From Clostridia bacterium (GTDB lineage Bacteria; Bacillota; Clostridia; Christensenellales; Aristaeellaceae), in NCBI GenBank assembly GCA_017427165.1, contig JAFRTK010000147.1, forward strand, positions 1 to 35,715: DNA of 35,715 nucleotides, in the 5' to 3' direction. The number at the start of each line of letters is the position of its first letter. The first letter of the stretch is position 1. The notes beneath the pieces were generated by a model, which saw only the letters and a list, made by a program, of their open reading frames with translations, had not been told where the DNA came from and made no database searches. Position numbers and translations under genes: made by a program. This document shows positions 8,743-17,039 of the stretch, piece after piece.

Positions 8743-9543
8743 TTATTCGCCCAGGGTTACGCTGCCCCACTCGGCCGGGCTGCTGTTGATTTTCTGGCTG
8801 CCGCACCATGCCATCTGCGGAATGTATTCCGTGCCGGGGCAGGGATAGCTGATGTCGGTAATGGCAAAATCGCAGGAGAGCACATCACCGGCCTTGGGTG
8901 TATACAGCTCAATCTTGTTCTTCTTAGCCATGGTGTTTTCGCTGGACAGGTCTGCCCACGGAATCACCGCTTCCCAGGTGAAGCCGGTTACCGTTTTCTC
9001 CACAGCGCATTCATAGCCGGGCAGCACGCTCTCGCCGCCGTCCATGCCCAGGCTGACAAAGCGCAGGCGGCTGTCCTTCGGCACCATGGAGCGGTCGATT
9101 GCCGTATCCCAGTAGCCTTCATTCATCACGAAATAGATCTGGAAATCGTTGGAGCTGTATTCGGTCCGTTCCGGATCCGCCGCGGGATCGGTGGAGATGT
9201 ACAGCTTCAGGTTGTCCTCCCCGTCGATTGGCAGCATCTCAATGGCTCCCAGGGGAGTATCCTCTGTAACGTCCGCGGCAACATAGAGGTTTTCTTCATT
9301 CCAGGCCAGGTAGAATTTCACGGAACAGTCGTTCGGGCCCTGCCAGAATACCACGTCCCGGATGACCTGTTCGGGGTTTTCCACCACGGCGGGAGAGTCG
9401 AGGTTCCAGTCTTCAAGTTTTCCGTCAATCACGATTCCGTCAGCTTTATGGGCAACAATGCCGGGGCGCTCAGCCGCCGCAGCGGAGACCGCAAGCATCA
9501 TAACCATCAGGACTGCGATGATAATACTCATCCATCTTTTCAT
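8743..9543 (-). CDS. Secreted CBM9-like sugar-binding protein
   Basis: This 266-residue protein has a signal peptide (to about residue 24, AAAA). The rest is one CBM9-like domain: GIVIDGKLEDW (about 35-45) is the usual opening, NEENLYVAADV (about 82-92) the middle strand, then a STDP block and a closing WEAVIPWADL. CBM9 domains hold the reducing ends of glucans and xylans in known xylanases; here no catalytic domain is attached. A paralogue at 30850-31662 leads the sugar-transport operon, with matching ENLY, STDPxADP and RTEY blocks. It follows the beta-helix gene after 79 bases and is closed by the hairpin at 8696-8734. It likely binds sugars at the cell surface, although no anchor is visible. 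Confidence 0.75.
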   Translation of the reverse strand: MKRWMSIIIAVLMVMMLAVSAAAAERPGIVAHKADGIVIDGKLEDWNLDSPAVVENPEQVIRDVVFWQGPNDCSVKFYLAWNEENLYVAADVTEDTPLGAIEMLPIDGEDNLKLYISTDPAADPERTEYSSNDFQIYFVMNEGYWDTAIDRSMVPKDSRLRFVSLGMDGGESVLPGYECAVEKTVTGFTWEAVIPWADLSSENTMAKKNKIELYTPKAGDVLSCDFAITDISYPCPGTEYIPQMAWCGSQKINSSPAEWGSVTLGE

Positions 9544-9584
9544 ATCTGCATACCCCTTTCACATGCGGATAATAATCTGAAGCA

Positions 9585-9595
9585 ATGATATGATA
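9585..9595 (-). promoter_or_regulatory. Possible -10 boxes upstream of the CBM9-like gene
   Basis: Two overlapping TATCAT boxes are read on the minus strand in an AT-rich patch, about 42-52 bases before the start codon. No convincing -35 box is seen, so an internal promoter for this gene is only a possibility; transcription from the upstream genes is equally likely. Confidence 0.25.
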
Positions 9596-9622
9596 GCATA
9601 CATGCGCTTGCGGAAAGCAGGA

Positions 9623-11080
9623 TTATTCCGAACAGGAAATGGGAAAATTCGGTATAAAGCCGTCTGACGCGGCAGACATGTCCGGCGCCGTGTCCAGTTC
9701 GTTTCCGATCCACAGGCTGCCGCCCATCGTTCCCGAAGCCTCCACGCTCTTCTTTGCGCTGCCGGCAAATACATTGCCGCTGAACCGGCTGTACCCGATA
9801 TCCCGGAGGTACAGCGCGCAGCAGCCGGTATTTTCAAACCGATTCTCCGAGATATCAAAGGATACGCCGCCGTAAGCCATCACTGCAGTCCAGTTGTCCT
9901 TCAGCGTATTGCCGAAGAATGCCGTTGGCGTGGCATCCAGCCGCACCCCGCATACAGTGCAGGCTTCCGCCGTACATCCAGTCATCAGTACACTGCCTTC
10001 CTTCTGCAGGTTAAATCCGTTTTCACAGGCTGATGCAGTGCAGTTCAGCAGGACATTCCCGCTGCCGGCTGCCATGAAGTATCCTTGGCCGGTACCGGTA
10101 ACCGCGCAGTCAATCATGGCGCCGTCCCTCACCAGGGAAAAGAACAGTCCCTGGTCGCAGTCCGCCGCGGAGCATTCCCGCAGGATCATATGGTCCGTGG
10201 CCCGGATATCCAGGGCATGATTGGTTTCCCGTGCGGAGCATCGCAGCATTTCACCGCCGCCGCACTTGGCCACATAGATGCCGAAAACGCCGCAGCGGTC
10301 CGCCTTGCAGTCAGTCAGCTGCACATTTTCATTATATGCCAGCACCATACCCATGGAACTGTCGGATACATCAGCGCCTTCCACGGTCACCTTCCCGCAC
10401 CCGCAGCAGATGACCTCGCCCGCATCCGCGGGTGCGTTCACTTCCGGCAGCAATGCCGCATAGAACAGCGGCTTCCCGTTCACTGTACAGTCTTCAATGG
10501 TATGGGTGGTAAAGAAGCCGATATCCTCTCCCACCTCAAACAGGCCCGTCAGTTTCGGAAGATCCGCGCTCCTTTCGCTCAGCGGCGGGCCGGCCAGGGA
10601 AATTCCGCAGCCGGTGAAAGCGCAGCCGCGCACGGTCATGCGGTATATTCCGCCGCACCACATACCGCAGGAGGAGGTACGCCATTTCGTGTCTGCCAGG
10701 CTGATCCGGCAGTTCTCCAGCGTCATGTCATTGCCGATGGCGTAAATACCGGTGCGCAGGAAGCGGATATCCAGTCCCTGCAGCGTAACTCCCTCCGTTT
10801 CCACACGGATTGCCGCCTTGAACTCCGGCGATTTGATCACCGGGCTGGTGCCTTCCGCCGCCCGGATGGTCACCGCCTTCGTCACCGTCAGCGGGAACAC
10901 CTCAGCCGGCTCCGCATATGTTCCCTCTGCCAGTTCAATCACATCACCGTCTTCGCAGGCAGTCAGGGCTTCGGTCAGCGTCATCTGCCCCGGCGCGGCA
11001 TGCAATGTATCCCCATGAGCGGCAGGAAGGAGCAGCAGCAGGACTGTCAGGATCAGGATCAGCCAGGGGAACCTTTTCAT
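9623..11080 (-). CDS. Secreted right-handed beta-helix protein
   Basis: The start at 11080 is chosen because GGTGAAGA precedes it and the signal peptide begins there (MKRFPWLILILTVLLLLLP). The 485-residue product opens with LTEALTACEDGDVIELAEGTY (broken by the helix start), the usual N-terminal cap of pectate-lyase-like beta-helix proteins. It continues with repeated coils such as GVTLQGLDIRF, NDMTLENCRIS, NVQLTDCKAD, DHMILRECSA and NVLLNCTASA. Cysteines recur at the same coil position. No lyase or hydrolase catalytic residues could be identified, so it may be a binding or structural protein, or an enzyme of the parallel beta-helix type. It lies between a GH3 and a CBM9-like gene, which suggests a role in polysaccharide use. 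Confidence 0.75.
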   Translation of the reverse strand: MKRFPWLILILTVLLLLLPAAHGDTLHAAPGQMTLTEALTACEDGDVIELAEGTYAEPAEVFPLTVTKAVTIRAAEGTSPVIKSPEFKAAIRVETEGVTLQGLDIRFLRTGIYAIGNDMTLENCRISLADTKWRTSSCGMWCGGIYRMTVRGCAFTGCGISLAGPPLSERSADLPKLTGLFEVGEDIGFFTTHTIEDCTVNGKPLFYAALLPEVNAPADAGEVICCGCGKVTVEGADVSDSSMGMVLAYNENVQLTDCKADRCGVFGIYVAKCGGGEMLRCSARETNHALDIRATDHMILRECSAADCDQGLFFSLVRDGAMIDCAVTGTGQGYFMAAGSGNVLLNCTASACENGFNLQKEGSVLMTGCTAEACTVCGVRLDATPTAFFGNTLKDNWTAVMAYGGVSFDISENRFENTGCCALYLRDIGYSRFSGNVFAGSAKKSVEASGTMGGSLWIGNELDTAPDMSAASDGFIPNFPISCSE

Positions 11081-11105
11081 TTCTTCACCATCTTTCATTG
11101 CAGAA

Positions 11106-11136
11106 GCCGGGAGGCGGCTTCGCAGCGCCTCCCGGC
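11106..11136 (-). other. Strong intercistronic hairpin
   Basis: Perfect 11-base arms (GCCGGGAGGCG at 11106-11116 and its complement at 11126-11136) lie between the GH3 and beta-helix genes. On the minus strand no T-run follows, so it is not a standard terminator for these genes; it may limit read-through or protect the 3' end of the upstream message. Confidence 0.55.
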
Positions 11137-11155
11137 CGGATGGTTTTTCTTTTGA

Positions 11156-13672
11156 TTACTCAACGGTAACAGTTGCGGACATATCACCCACGGTGATGGT
11201 ATGCTCGCCGGCTTCCAGGACCAGGTCCACATTGATCACCCGGAACTGTCCGGCAGTCACACCCACAACCTTCTCCGCGGCAGTTTCGCCGTTGTCCAGC
11301 ACAGGAACCGTGATCAGGCCGTCACCGGCGCCGGTGTTCTCAGCCACAAAGCGGATTGTAAAGGGCTCACCCGCCTTGAGGATGCTGGTATTGACCGTGG
11401 TCTGCATCTGCATGCCGGAAGAGGTTTCCACTTCTTCATTCTTTACAGTGCGCGGAACGGTCAGCAGGCTCAGGTGGATATCAGCAGGCTTGCTCAGCTC
11501 AATGCCGAAGCCGTCCGTGACGATCACATCGCCCAGGTTGTTGGGCATTTCGACCGCGGGGTTGCGCTTGGCCAGCATGGCCATGTACAGACGTACATCG
11601 TCGCTCACACCGATATCGTCCTGCAGTTCGCCCCAGGACAGTGCCTTGTCATCCGGGTTATATGCCAGTTCAAACAGCGTCTTGCCGGTGGGTTCCTTCT
11701 CGCCGAAGAGCATCGCCGCAGTCACGGACGGTGTCACGTAGCGGTAGAAGGATCCGACAGAAGAGCCATGGTCCGGCGTGTTGCGGTAGGTCTGCATCAC
11801 CAGGGCGTTGGCATCAATGAACTGCTGCAGGGCGGGCTCATTGCTGTTGGTTCCCTCATAGATCAGCACAACCGGCACCTTCTCGTCCTGGGCATCTTCA
11901 ATCATGGCCTCATAGGCATCGTTGAAGCTGGTCACATGGAACACAGCTGCCGTTGCTTCCGCAAGATCATCCACCACAGCCACCTTCTCAGCGACAGCCG
12001 CCGCGATGGCATCCCGGCTGCCGGCGTTGGAGTCGATGTACACCTTGGCATCAGCCTTCAGGGGCAGGACACCGTCATTCTTGTACACGATGGTGGACTT
12101 GACCATCAGTTCTTCTTCCATGGCAATGATTTCCGGGCGGCGGTATGTATCGATCGTCTCGGTGCTCAGCGGGATGGTCTGTTCCGCCTTATAGGCATCC
12201 GTTCCGATCAGCTCCAGCAGTTCGCCCCAGTCCCGGTAGGGATTCTCGAACAGGCCGTACGCAAATTTGGTCTTCAGCACGCGGCCCACATGCACATTCA
12301 GGTCTTCCTCGGTCACCAGGCCGTCCGTTACCGTCTGGACCACAACCTGGGGACGGGCGTGCATGAAGATGCTGGCATAGGTTTCATCGTTCACATCCGT
12401 ACCCGGAACGCCGACCGAGCAGGAGAACATATCCACGCCCGCGTTCAGGATCAGGGCGTACCGTTCCACCAGGCTCAGCTTGGAAATATCCGTGCCGTCG
12501 GACAGGATACCGGTCTTCGTCATCAGGCTGGAGTCGCCCAGGGGCCAGTCAAGGCACACAACGCCGTCATAGCCCAGTTCATTGCGCAGGATATCGTAGG
12601 TATCCTTGTCCATATAGCCCTGCACACCGGGGGTGACGCCTTCGTTGTTGTTCGTCATGATGTACTGCGTGCCGGCGTCCACAACCGCCTGCCAGCCGAT
12701 CTTCCAGGAATCAATCAGGTTGGCGGGGGACTTTGCCGCCATGTAGGAATTACGTCCGCCGCGGGCGATAAAGTGCTTGGAGTGGGACTGGAAACCGTTG
12801 TCCTCATAGGCCTTGGTTTCGGCAGCCGACATCTTGGCAATGTAGTTGGGATCATCGCCGTACCAGGATCCGATTTCATTGCCGTATCCGTGGAATACCT
12901 GGTGGTATCCGAGCGCAACGGATTCCTTGGCATATTCGCTCATCAGGTTGTACAGCAGTTCGGGATCCCTGGCAACACCAAACGCATAGTGCGGCGCGTC
13001 AATCATGCCGCCCCAGGTGTTGTATGTACGGTCGCCGGAGAAGGTGGCCGGGATACCCAGCCGCGTATCTTCCGCATAGCCCTGCAGGCGGTTGAAAACA
13101 TCCAGCTGGTCCTTCGGAACACCGGTCAGGGCCGCAATAAAGGTGTTCACGTGCATCGTCTGCAGCTGGTACCGCGTGGACTGGTAAACCTTGCCGTTGA
13201 CATCCACGGTCAGATTGTCCGGATCGTTGATCGCCGGGCTCTCCAGGTCGACCACCGCCGCGCTTGCCGCGGTTGCCGCATCGCTTCCGCCTCCGCCAAA
13301 GCCGGCGATCTCAGCGTTGAAGTTGGTCACGGTGGAGCCGTTCTGGCCGGCAATGCATGCGAAGAGCAGCAGGCCGCCCTTTTCGTCCATCGTCATTTGG
13401 GCTGTCAGGTCCGCCACACGGGCCGGTACATCCTGGCGCCAGTCTTCATATACATCAAGGGTACCGTTTCTGTTCAGGTCTTTGAACCACTCGCCGTCCA
13501 CCTGGATAAATACATCCTTGGACGCCGCGCTCAGGCGGGGGCGGCTGCCTTCTGCTTCAATATAGTAGAAGCCGGAAGCGCTTTCCACGATTGCTTCATC
13601 TTCCGCAAATGCTGTGATACCCACAGATGTGAGCAGCATAACAAGTGCCATCAGCAATGCCAGTTTTTTCAT
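11156..13672 (-). CDS. Secreted divergent GH3-family protein (paralogue 2)
   Basis: This 838-residue protein has a signal peptide (cleavage near residue 23). An EF-hand-like loop follows, D65-L-N-R-N-G-T-L-D-x-x-E76, then the GH3 barrel with an extra glycine- and alanine-rich stretch around 124-142. Lys-His (K299, H300 in HSKHFIARGG) and the nucleophile (VVCLDW, D375) are present. The PRWGR motif is replaced by GYGNEIGSWYGDDP (262-275), close to the same region of the GH3 at 6152-8539, so the two are close paralogues and differ from the two GH3s of the transport operon. It is probably the first gene of an operon with the beta-helix and CBM9-like genes, and is divergent from the response regulator gene. 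Beta-glycosidase activity is likely by family, but substrate is unknown. Confidence 0.85.
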   Translation of the reverse strand: MKKLALLMALVMLLTSVGITAFAEDEAIVESASGFYYIEAEGSRPRLSAASKDVFIQVDGEWFKDLNRNGTLDVYEDWRQDVPARVADLTAQMTMDEKGGLLLFACIAGQNGSTVTNFNAEIAGFGGGGSDAATAASAAVVDLESPAINDPDNLTVDVNGKVYQSTRYQLQTMHVNTFIAALTGVPKDQLDVFNRLQGYAEDTRLGIPATFSGDRTYNTWGGMIDAPHYAFGVARDPELLYNLMSEYAKESVALGYHQVFHGYGNEIGSWYGDDPNYIAKMSAAETKAYEDNGFQSHSKHFIARGGRNSYMAAKSPANLIDSWKIGWQAVVDAGTQYIMTNNNEGVTPGVQGYMDKDTYDILRNELGYDGVVCLDWPLGDSSLMTKTGILSDGTDISKLSLVERYALILNAGVDMFSCSVGVPGTDVNDETYASIFMHARPQVVVQTVTDGLVTEEDLNVHVGRVLKTKFAYGLFENPYRDWGELLELIGTDAYKAEQTIPLSTETIDTYRRPEIIAMEEELMVKSTIVYKNDGVLPLKADAKVYIDSNAGSRDAIAAAVAEKVAVVDDLAEATAAVFHVTSFNDAYEAMIEDAQDEKVPVVLIYEGTNSNEPALQQFIDANALVMQTYRNTPDHGSSVGSFYRYVTPSVTAAMLFGEKEPTGKTLFELAYNPDDKALSWGELQDDIGVSDDVRLYMAMLAKRNPAVEMPNNLGDVIVTDGFGIELSKPADIHLSLLTVPRTVKNEEVETSSGMQMQTTVNTSILKAGEPFTIRFVAENTGAGDGLITVPVLDNGETAAEKVVGVTAGQFRVINVDLVLEAGEHTITVGDMSATVTVE

Positions 13673-13702
13673 AGTGAATACCCCTTTCTTTTTTTGTAAC
13701 TG

Positions 13703-13726
13703 CAGGATAAATAAAACCTTATCCTG
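13703..13726 (-). other. Hairpin in the 5' leader of the GH3 gene
   Basis: CAGGATAA (13703-13710) and TTATCCTG (13719-13726) form a perfect 8-base stem with an 8-base loop, 31 bases before the start codon and just ahead of the GAAAGGGG ribosome site. It may shield or stabilise the leader. It has no T-run of the kind needed for termination. Confidence 0.4.
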
Positions 13727-13749
13727 TCTCTCCGATCAATAATGTAGTA

Positions 13750-13786
13750 CGGTTTCAGATCCGAAAATCCAAAATATCTGAAACCG
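13750..13786. promoter_or_regulatory. Perfect 11-base inverted repeat between divergent genes
   Basis: CGGTTTCAGAT (13750-13760) and ATCTGAAACCG (13776-13786) are exact complements separated by 15 bases. They lie between the GH3 gene (start 13672, minus) and the response regulator gene (start 13927, plus). The centre-to-centre distance of 26 bases is close to two and a half helical turns. It is a good candidate for an operator controlling the GH3 gene or both genes. Confidence 0.5.
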
Positions 13787-13821
13787 ACTGTTCAATATTC
13801 GTGCATCTCCTTACGGATTTG

Positions 13822-13837
13822 AAAAAATCCTGCACAG
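13822..13837 (+). promoter_or_regulatory. Possible regulator-binding half site
   Basis: GAAAAAATCCTGCACAG resembles the paired sites upstream of the sensor kinase (AATCCGGCAC at 31813 and ATATCCGGCAC at 31833). It lies about 25 bases upstream of the expected -35 region of the response regulator gene. Similar words also occur by chance inside genes of this GC-rich region, so the call is weak. Confidence 0.25.
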
Positions 13838-13881
13838 GAACCCGTAAATTCATGCCATGTGCTGGATTTTCCAAATTGATA

Positions 13882-13890
13882 TGATATAAT
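13882..13890 (+). promoter_or_regulatory. Extended -10 promoter of the response regulator gene
   Basis: TGATATAAT is an exact extended -10 box (TG-N-TATAAT). It lies 36 bases before the ATG, leaving room for a short leader with the GGAGGT ribosome site at 13915-13920. The -35 region (about 13862-13867, CTGGAT) is poor, as is usual for extended -10 promoters and for promoters that need an activator. Confidence 0.65.
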
Positions 13891-13926
13891 GCATACAAAT
13901 AGAAACGAGTATTTGGAGGTGCTTTG

Positions 13927-15396
13927 ATGTACCGGGTCCTGATCGTGGATGATGAGCTTCCGGCACAGCGCTTTGTGCGCAGTATTATTGAGCAGTTTTC
14001 CGCCACCTTCCAGGTGGCGGGCACGGCCTCCAGCGGCGAGCAGGCCCTGGAGTTCCTGCAGCTGGAAACCGTGGACCTGCTGGTTACCGATATCAGCATG
14101 CACGGCATGAACGGCATCGAGCTGGCCAAGTCTGCCCGTGCGCTCCAGCCCAATATCCGTATCGTGATCATCAGTGGCTACGGGGAGTTCGAATACGCGC
14201 AGGGCGCCATCGAGGCGGGAGTGGATGAATACCTGCTCAAGCCGGTCAGCATCAGCAAGATGTCCGCCATCCTGCAGTCGATTGAGAAAAAGCTGACATC
14301 CCAGAATACCGATATTGAGGCTTCCCTCCTTCCGGCGATTGCCTGCGGTCAGCCCTACTCCGCGGAAACAGCCGCCCAGATGTACAGCCGCCGGCGCTTC
14401 CGCTTTGCGATGATCCGCTGGGGCAACCAGGATATGACGCTTCCCCGGGTGCTGAGTGCCTCCTCTCTGGTGCTGCCGAAGCAGGAGCGCTTCCAGGTCC
14501 TGCGCGGGCGGGATGACGATGAACAGATCCTCATCGCCCCGGAAGGCCCGGTGGAGGAATTCCTTACCGACCTGAGCGTATACATGACCCGCAAGGGCCC
14601 GTTGAGCACCTGGACCGCGGTATATACTCCGGCGGAGCGGGAAATTGAGTTCCTGCCGGCATTCATCGAGTGGTCCCTCACCCTGCTGTACCGGAAAACC
14701 GTCATCGGCCGTCACCAGATCATCCAGTTTACCGGCGGTGCCATGCCGAAGGAGCATATGCGCCTTCCCGCCTCCGAGATGAACCAATATACATATTTCA
14801 TTACATCCGCCAAATACCGCATGATCAAGGATTACTTTATGTCCCTGGCATCCTCCTGGGAGAAGGATCAGCTTCCCCAACGCGAGGTGTGGCACCTTGG
14901 CCGCCAGCTGATTCACCATGCCTCCGCCGTCAGCCCGTCCATCGGTGCCCGGCAGGAGGATCTGCTCACCGGGTTCAACGACCTGATCCGCAGCGCCTCC
15001 TCCACCGGTGACCTGATGGCTTCCGCCTATTCCATGCTGTTTGACGGCGGCAGCATGTCGGACCGCAAGCTCTCCCCGCGGGAGCTGTACGACTACGCGG
15101 CCCAGTACATCAGGGACAATTACGCCCAGCCGCTGAGCATGCAGAGCGTCTGCGATGAGATCGGCATCTCCCAGACATACCTGAGCCGGCTCTTCCGCAA
15201 GTACAGCGACACCACCTTCAACGCCTGGCTCACCCGCTGCCGTATGGAAGCGGCCAAGAAGCTGCTCACCGAAAAGCCGGACCTGCTGCTGCGCGACGTG
15301 GCAGCCTGCGTCGGCTATGAGGATTCCAGCTATTTCACCAAGGTGTTCCACCAGTACACCGGCCAGACCCCTTCCCAGTTCACCTCAGACAATTAA
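13927..15396 (+). CDS. YesN-type response regulator, AraC-family DNA binding
   Basis: This 489-residue protein has an N-terminal receiver domain: acidic pair in VLIVDDE, phosphorylation site D55 in VTDIS, switch serine S83 and K105 in LLKP. A middle linker domain of about 250 residues, as in YesN-like regulators, follows. An AraC-type double helix-turn-helix fills about residues 385-489 (IGISQTYLSRLFRKYS and VAACVGYEDSSYFTKVFHQ). The ATG at 13927 is 6 bases after GGAGGT; a TTG just before it is only 3 bases away and less likely. Such regulators usually sit beside a YesM-type sensor kinase and control sugar uptake and glycosidase genes. Here no kinase adjoins; the best partner in the window is encoded at 31913-33724, 16.5 kb away, on the other side of the transport operon. 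Confidence 0.9.
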   Translation: MYRVLIVDDELPAQRFVRSIIEQFSATFQVAGTASSGEQALEFLQLETVDLLVTDISMHGMNGIELAKSARALQPNIRIVIISGYGEFEYAQGAIEAGVDEYLLKPVSISKMSAILQSIEKKLTSQNTDIEASLLPAIACGQPYSAETAAQMYSRRRFRFAMIRWGNQDMTLPRVLSASSLVLPKQERFQVLRGRDDDEQILIAPEGPVEEFLTDLSVYMTRKGPLSTWTAVYTPAEREIEFLPAFIEWSLTLLYRKTVIGRHQIIQFTGGAMPKEHMRLPASEMNQYTYFITSAKYRMIKDYFMSLASSWEKDQLPQREVWHLGRQLIHHASAVSPSIGARQEDLLTGFNDLIRSASSTGDLMASAYSMLFDGGSMSDRKLSPRELYDYAAQYIRDNYAQPLSMQSVCDEIGISQTYLSRLFRKYSDTTFNAWLTRCRMEAAKKLLTEKPDLLLRDVAACVGYEDSSYFTKVFHQYTGQTPSQFTSDN

Positions 15397-15415
15397 TTTC
15401 TGAGATGAACCGGGA

Positions 15416-15460
15416 ACTCTTCACTCTAAACTCTTCACTCTCAACTCTCAACTCTCAACT
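15416..15460. repeat. Heptamer tandem repeat
   Basis: Six seven-base units of the form ACTCTNN (ACTCTTC, ACTCTAA, ACTCTTC, then ACTCTCA three times) and a final ACT lie head to tail between the response regulator stop codon and the bidirectional terminator. It is non-coding and changes in unit number would be expected by replication slippage. Confidence 0.8.
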
Positions 15461-15501
15461 AAAAAAGCGTCACCGTGAACATTCACGGTGATGCTTTTTT
15501 T
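15461..15501. terminator. Bidirectional terminator between converging genes
   Basis: GCGTCACCGTGAA (15467-15479) pairs with TTCACGGTGATGC (15482-15494) over 13 positions with one G-T pair. Six A precede and seven T follow, so it can end transcription of both the response regulator gene (plus) and the adenylating enzyme gene (minus) that converge here. Confidence 0.9.
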
Positions 15502-15516
15502 CTTTTCACTTCGTAC

Positions 15517-17022
15517 TCATTTCATCATCTGCTTCAGGGTATTCCGGTCCACCTTCATGGACGGTGTATGCGGCATCTCGTCCAGGTGCACATATCTGTC
15601 CGGTAGCATGTACCGCACCAGGCTTTCCTTCAGCCCGGCCCGAAGCTGCTTCTCATCCGGTGCGCCCGACCAGAAGCACCAGATTTTGTCGTTCTCCCGG
15701 TCAAACAGCACGCAGCCTTCCTCCCAGCCTTCCAGGCCGCGCAGCGCGGCTTCCACCTCGCCCAGCTCCATGCGGTAACCCATATGCTTGATCTGGTTGT
15801 CCCGGCGGCCCAGCACCATCAGCTGGCCATCCTCCTGCAGGTAACCCACGTCGCCGCTGCGGAAAAAACGTTCCTGCCAGCCGCGTTCCAGCGGGTCCAC
15901 CACCCAGGAAGCCATCGTCCGCTCCGGATCCCGGTGGTATCCCCACGCGATCCAGGGACTGGAAAGCAGCATCTCACCCGGCTCGCCGGGCTTTGCCTCG
16001 TTCCCGTCCTCATCCAGGAAAAGGATATGCGCCAGCCGGAACGGCCGGCCCACCGGCAGGCGGCTGCCCGCGTCATGCTCATGCGATACCTTGCCCACCG
16101 CCACGGAGAACATCTCCGTGCTGCCGTAGTAGTGCCACCAGTCGGCATTCGGCGTCGCGTCCATCCACACCTTCAGCGGCGGCCACGGCATGGATTCGCC
16201 GCTCATGATGCCCCACTTCATTTCCGGCAGGCACCCGGGTTCCAGCACACCCGCGTTCACGATGCTGATGAAGCTGCTCGGCGTCATGCACAGGCAGGTC
16301 ACATGCTGCTCCTTCAGGCAGGCAAGCATCTTCTTCGGGAATCCCAGCACGCCCGCGGGCAGCAGGTACACCGTCGCCCCCAGGGATACCGGGGAAATCA
16401 CGTCCAGCACGGAGTTCGCGTAGAAGAACGGCGACTGGTTTCCGAACACCATGTCCTCCGTAAAGCCATACACCTCATTCGTGGCATCCGTCCAGTTCAC
16501 ATAGCTGAAATGCGTCTGGATGGACCCCTTCGGGATTCCTGTGGACCCGGAGGTGTACAGCACGGACATCGGATCATACACACTGGCCTGGCGGCGGATC
16601 GCCGCCAGCTTTTCGGTGTCGTTCTCCGCAGATTCCGCATTCGCGTACTGCACCAGCGGTACGTCCATTCCGAGGGCTGCATATGCCTTTGCGCCCTTTT
16701 CATCCGCCAGCACTGCCGAAGGCTGCAGCAGGTCCAGCAGCAGCTTCAGCCGTTCCGCAGGCATCGCGATATCCATGGGTGCGTAGGCGCACCCGGCATA
16801 CAGCGTACCGTACATGGCGGATACGTTGCGGATGCTGCGGCTTTCCAGCAGCAGTGCCACCGGTGTGCGCAGCGGCGCCGTAGCCGCCAGGCAGGAGCCG
16901 ATCCGCTGCGCCTTTTCCGTCAGCTGCGCGTAGGTCAGGCTTTCCCGGTCATCGTAAAAGGAAACCTTATCCGGCAGCCGCCGGGTGGTTTCTTCCAGGA
17001 ATTCCAGCATACTGGCTTTCAT
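15517..17022 (-). CDS. DltA-like adenylating enzyme 2, altered substrate pocket
   Basis: This 501-residue AMP-binding enzyme is of the DltA type, which activates a carboxylic acid with ATP and loads it on a carrier protein. Visible motifs are LYTSGSTGIPKG (155-166), YYGSTE, the hinge GRRDNQIKHMGYRMELGE and a late catalytic lysine in MKVDR. In the pocket, FFYANSVLD (199-207) carries alanine at position 202, where the sister enzyme encoded at 19671-21161 and typical DltA proteins have an aspartate that holds the amino group of alanine. It may therefore activate something other than D-alanine, perhaps an acid with no alpha-amino group. It is the last gene of the Dlt-like set, 18 bases after the DltD-like gene, with an AAGGAG site 8 bases from the ATG. 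Confidence 0.85.
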   Translation of the reverse strand: MKASMLEFLEETTRRLPDKVSFYDDRESLTYAQLTEKAQRIGSCLAATAPLRTPVALLLESRSIRNVSAMYGTLYAGCAYAPMDIAMPAERLKLLLDLLQPSAVLADEKGAKAYAALGMDVPLVQYANAESAENDTEKLAAIRRQASVYDPMSVLYTSGSTGIPKGSIQTHFSYVNWTDATNEVYGFTEDMVFGNQSPFFYANSVLDVISPVSLGATVYLLPAGVLGFPKKMLACLKEQHVTCLCMTPSSFISIVNAGVLEPGCLPEMKWGIMSGESMPWPPLKVWMDATPNADWWHYYGSTEMFSVAVGKVSHEHDAGSRLPVGRPFRLAHILFLDEDGNEAKPGEPGEMLLSSPWIAWGYHRDPERTMASWVVDPLERGWQERFFRSGDVGYLQEDGQLMVLGRRDNQIKHMGYRMELGEVEAALRGLEGWEEGCVLFDRENDKIWCFWSGAPDEKQLRAGLKESLVRYMLPDRYVHLDEMPHTPSMKVDRNTLKQMMK

Positions 17023-17039
17023 GTTATTCTCTCCTTCGG

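Noticed and set aside
11201-13699. Long plus-strand open frame opposite the second GH3 gene
   Set aside because: Same reason; the minus-strand GH3 has signal peptide and active-site residues.
15416-15460. Short repeats considered as a CRISPR remnant
   Set aside because: Units of seven bases are directly adjacent, without spacers or cas genes.
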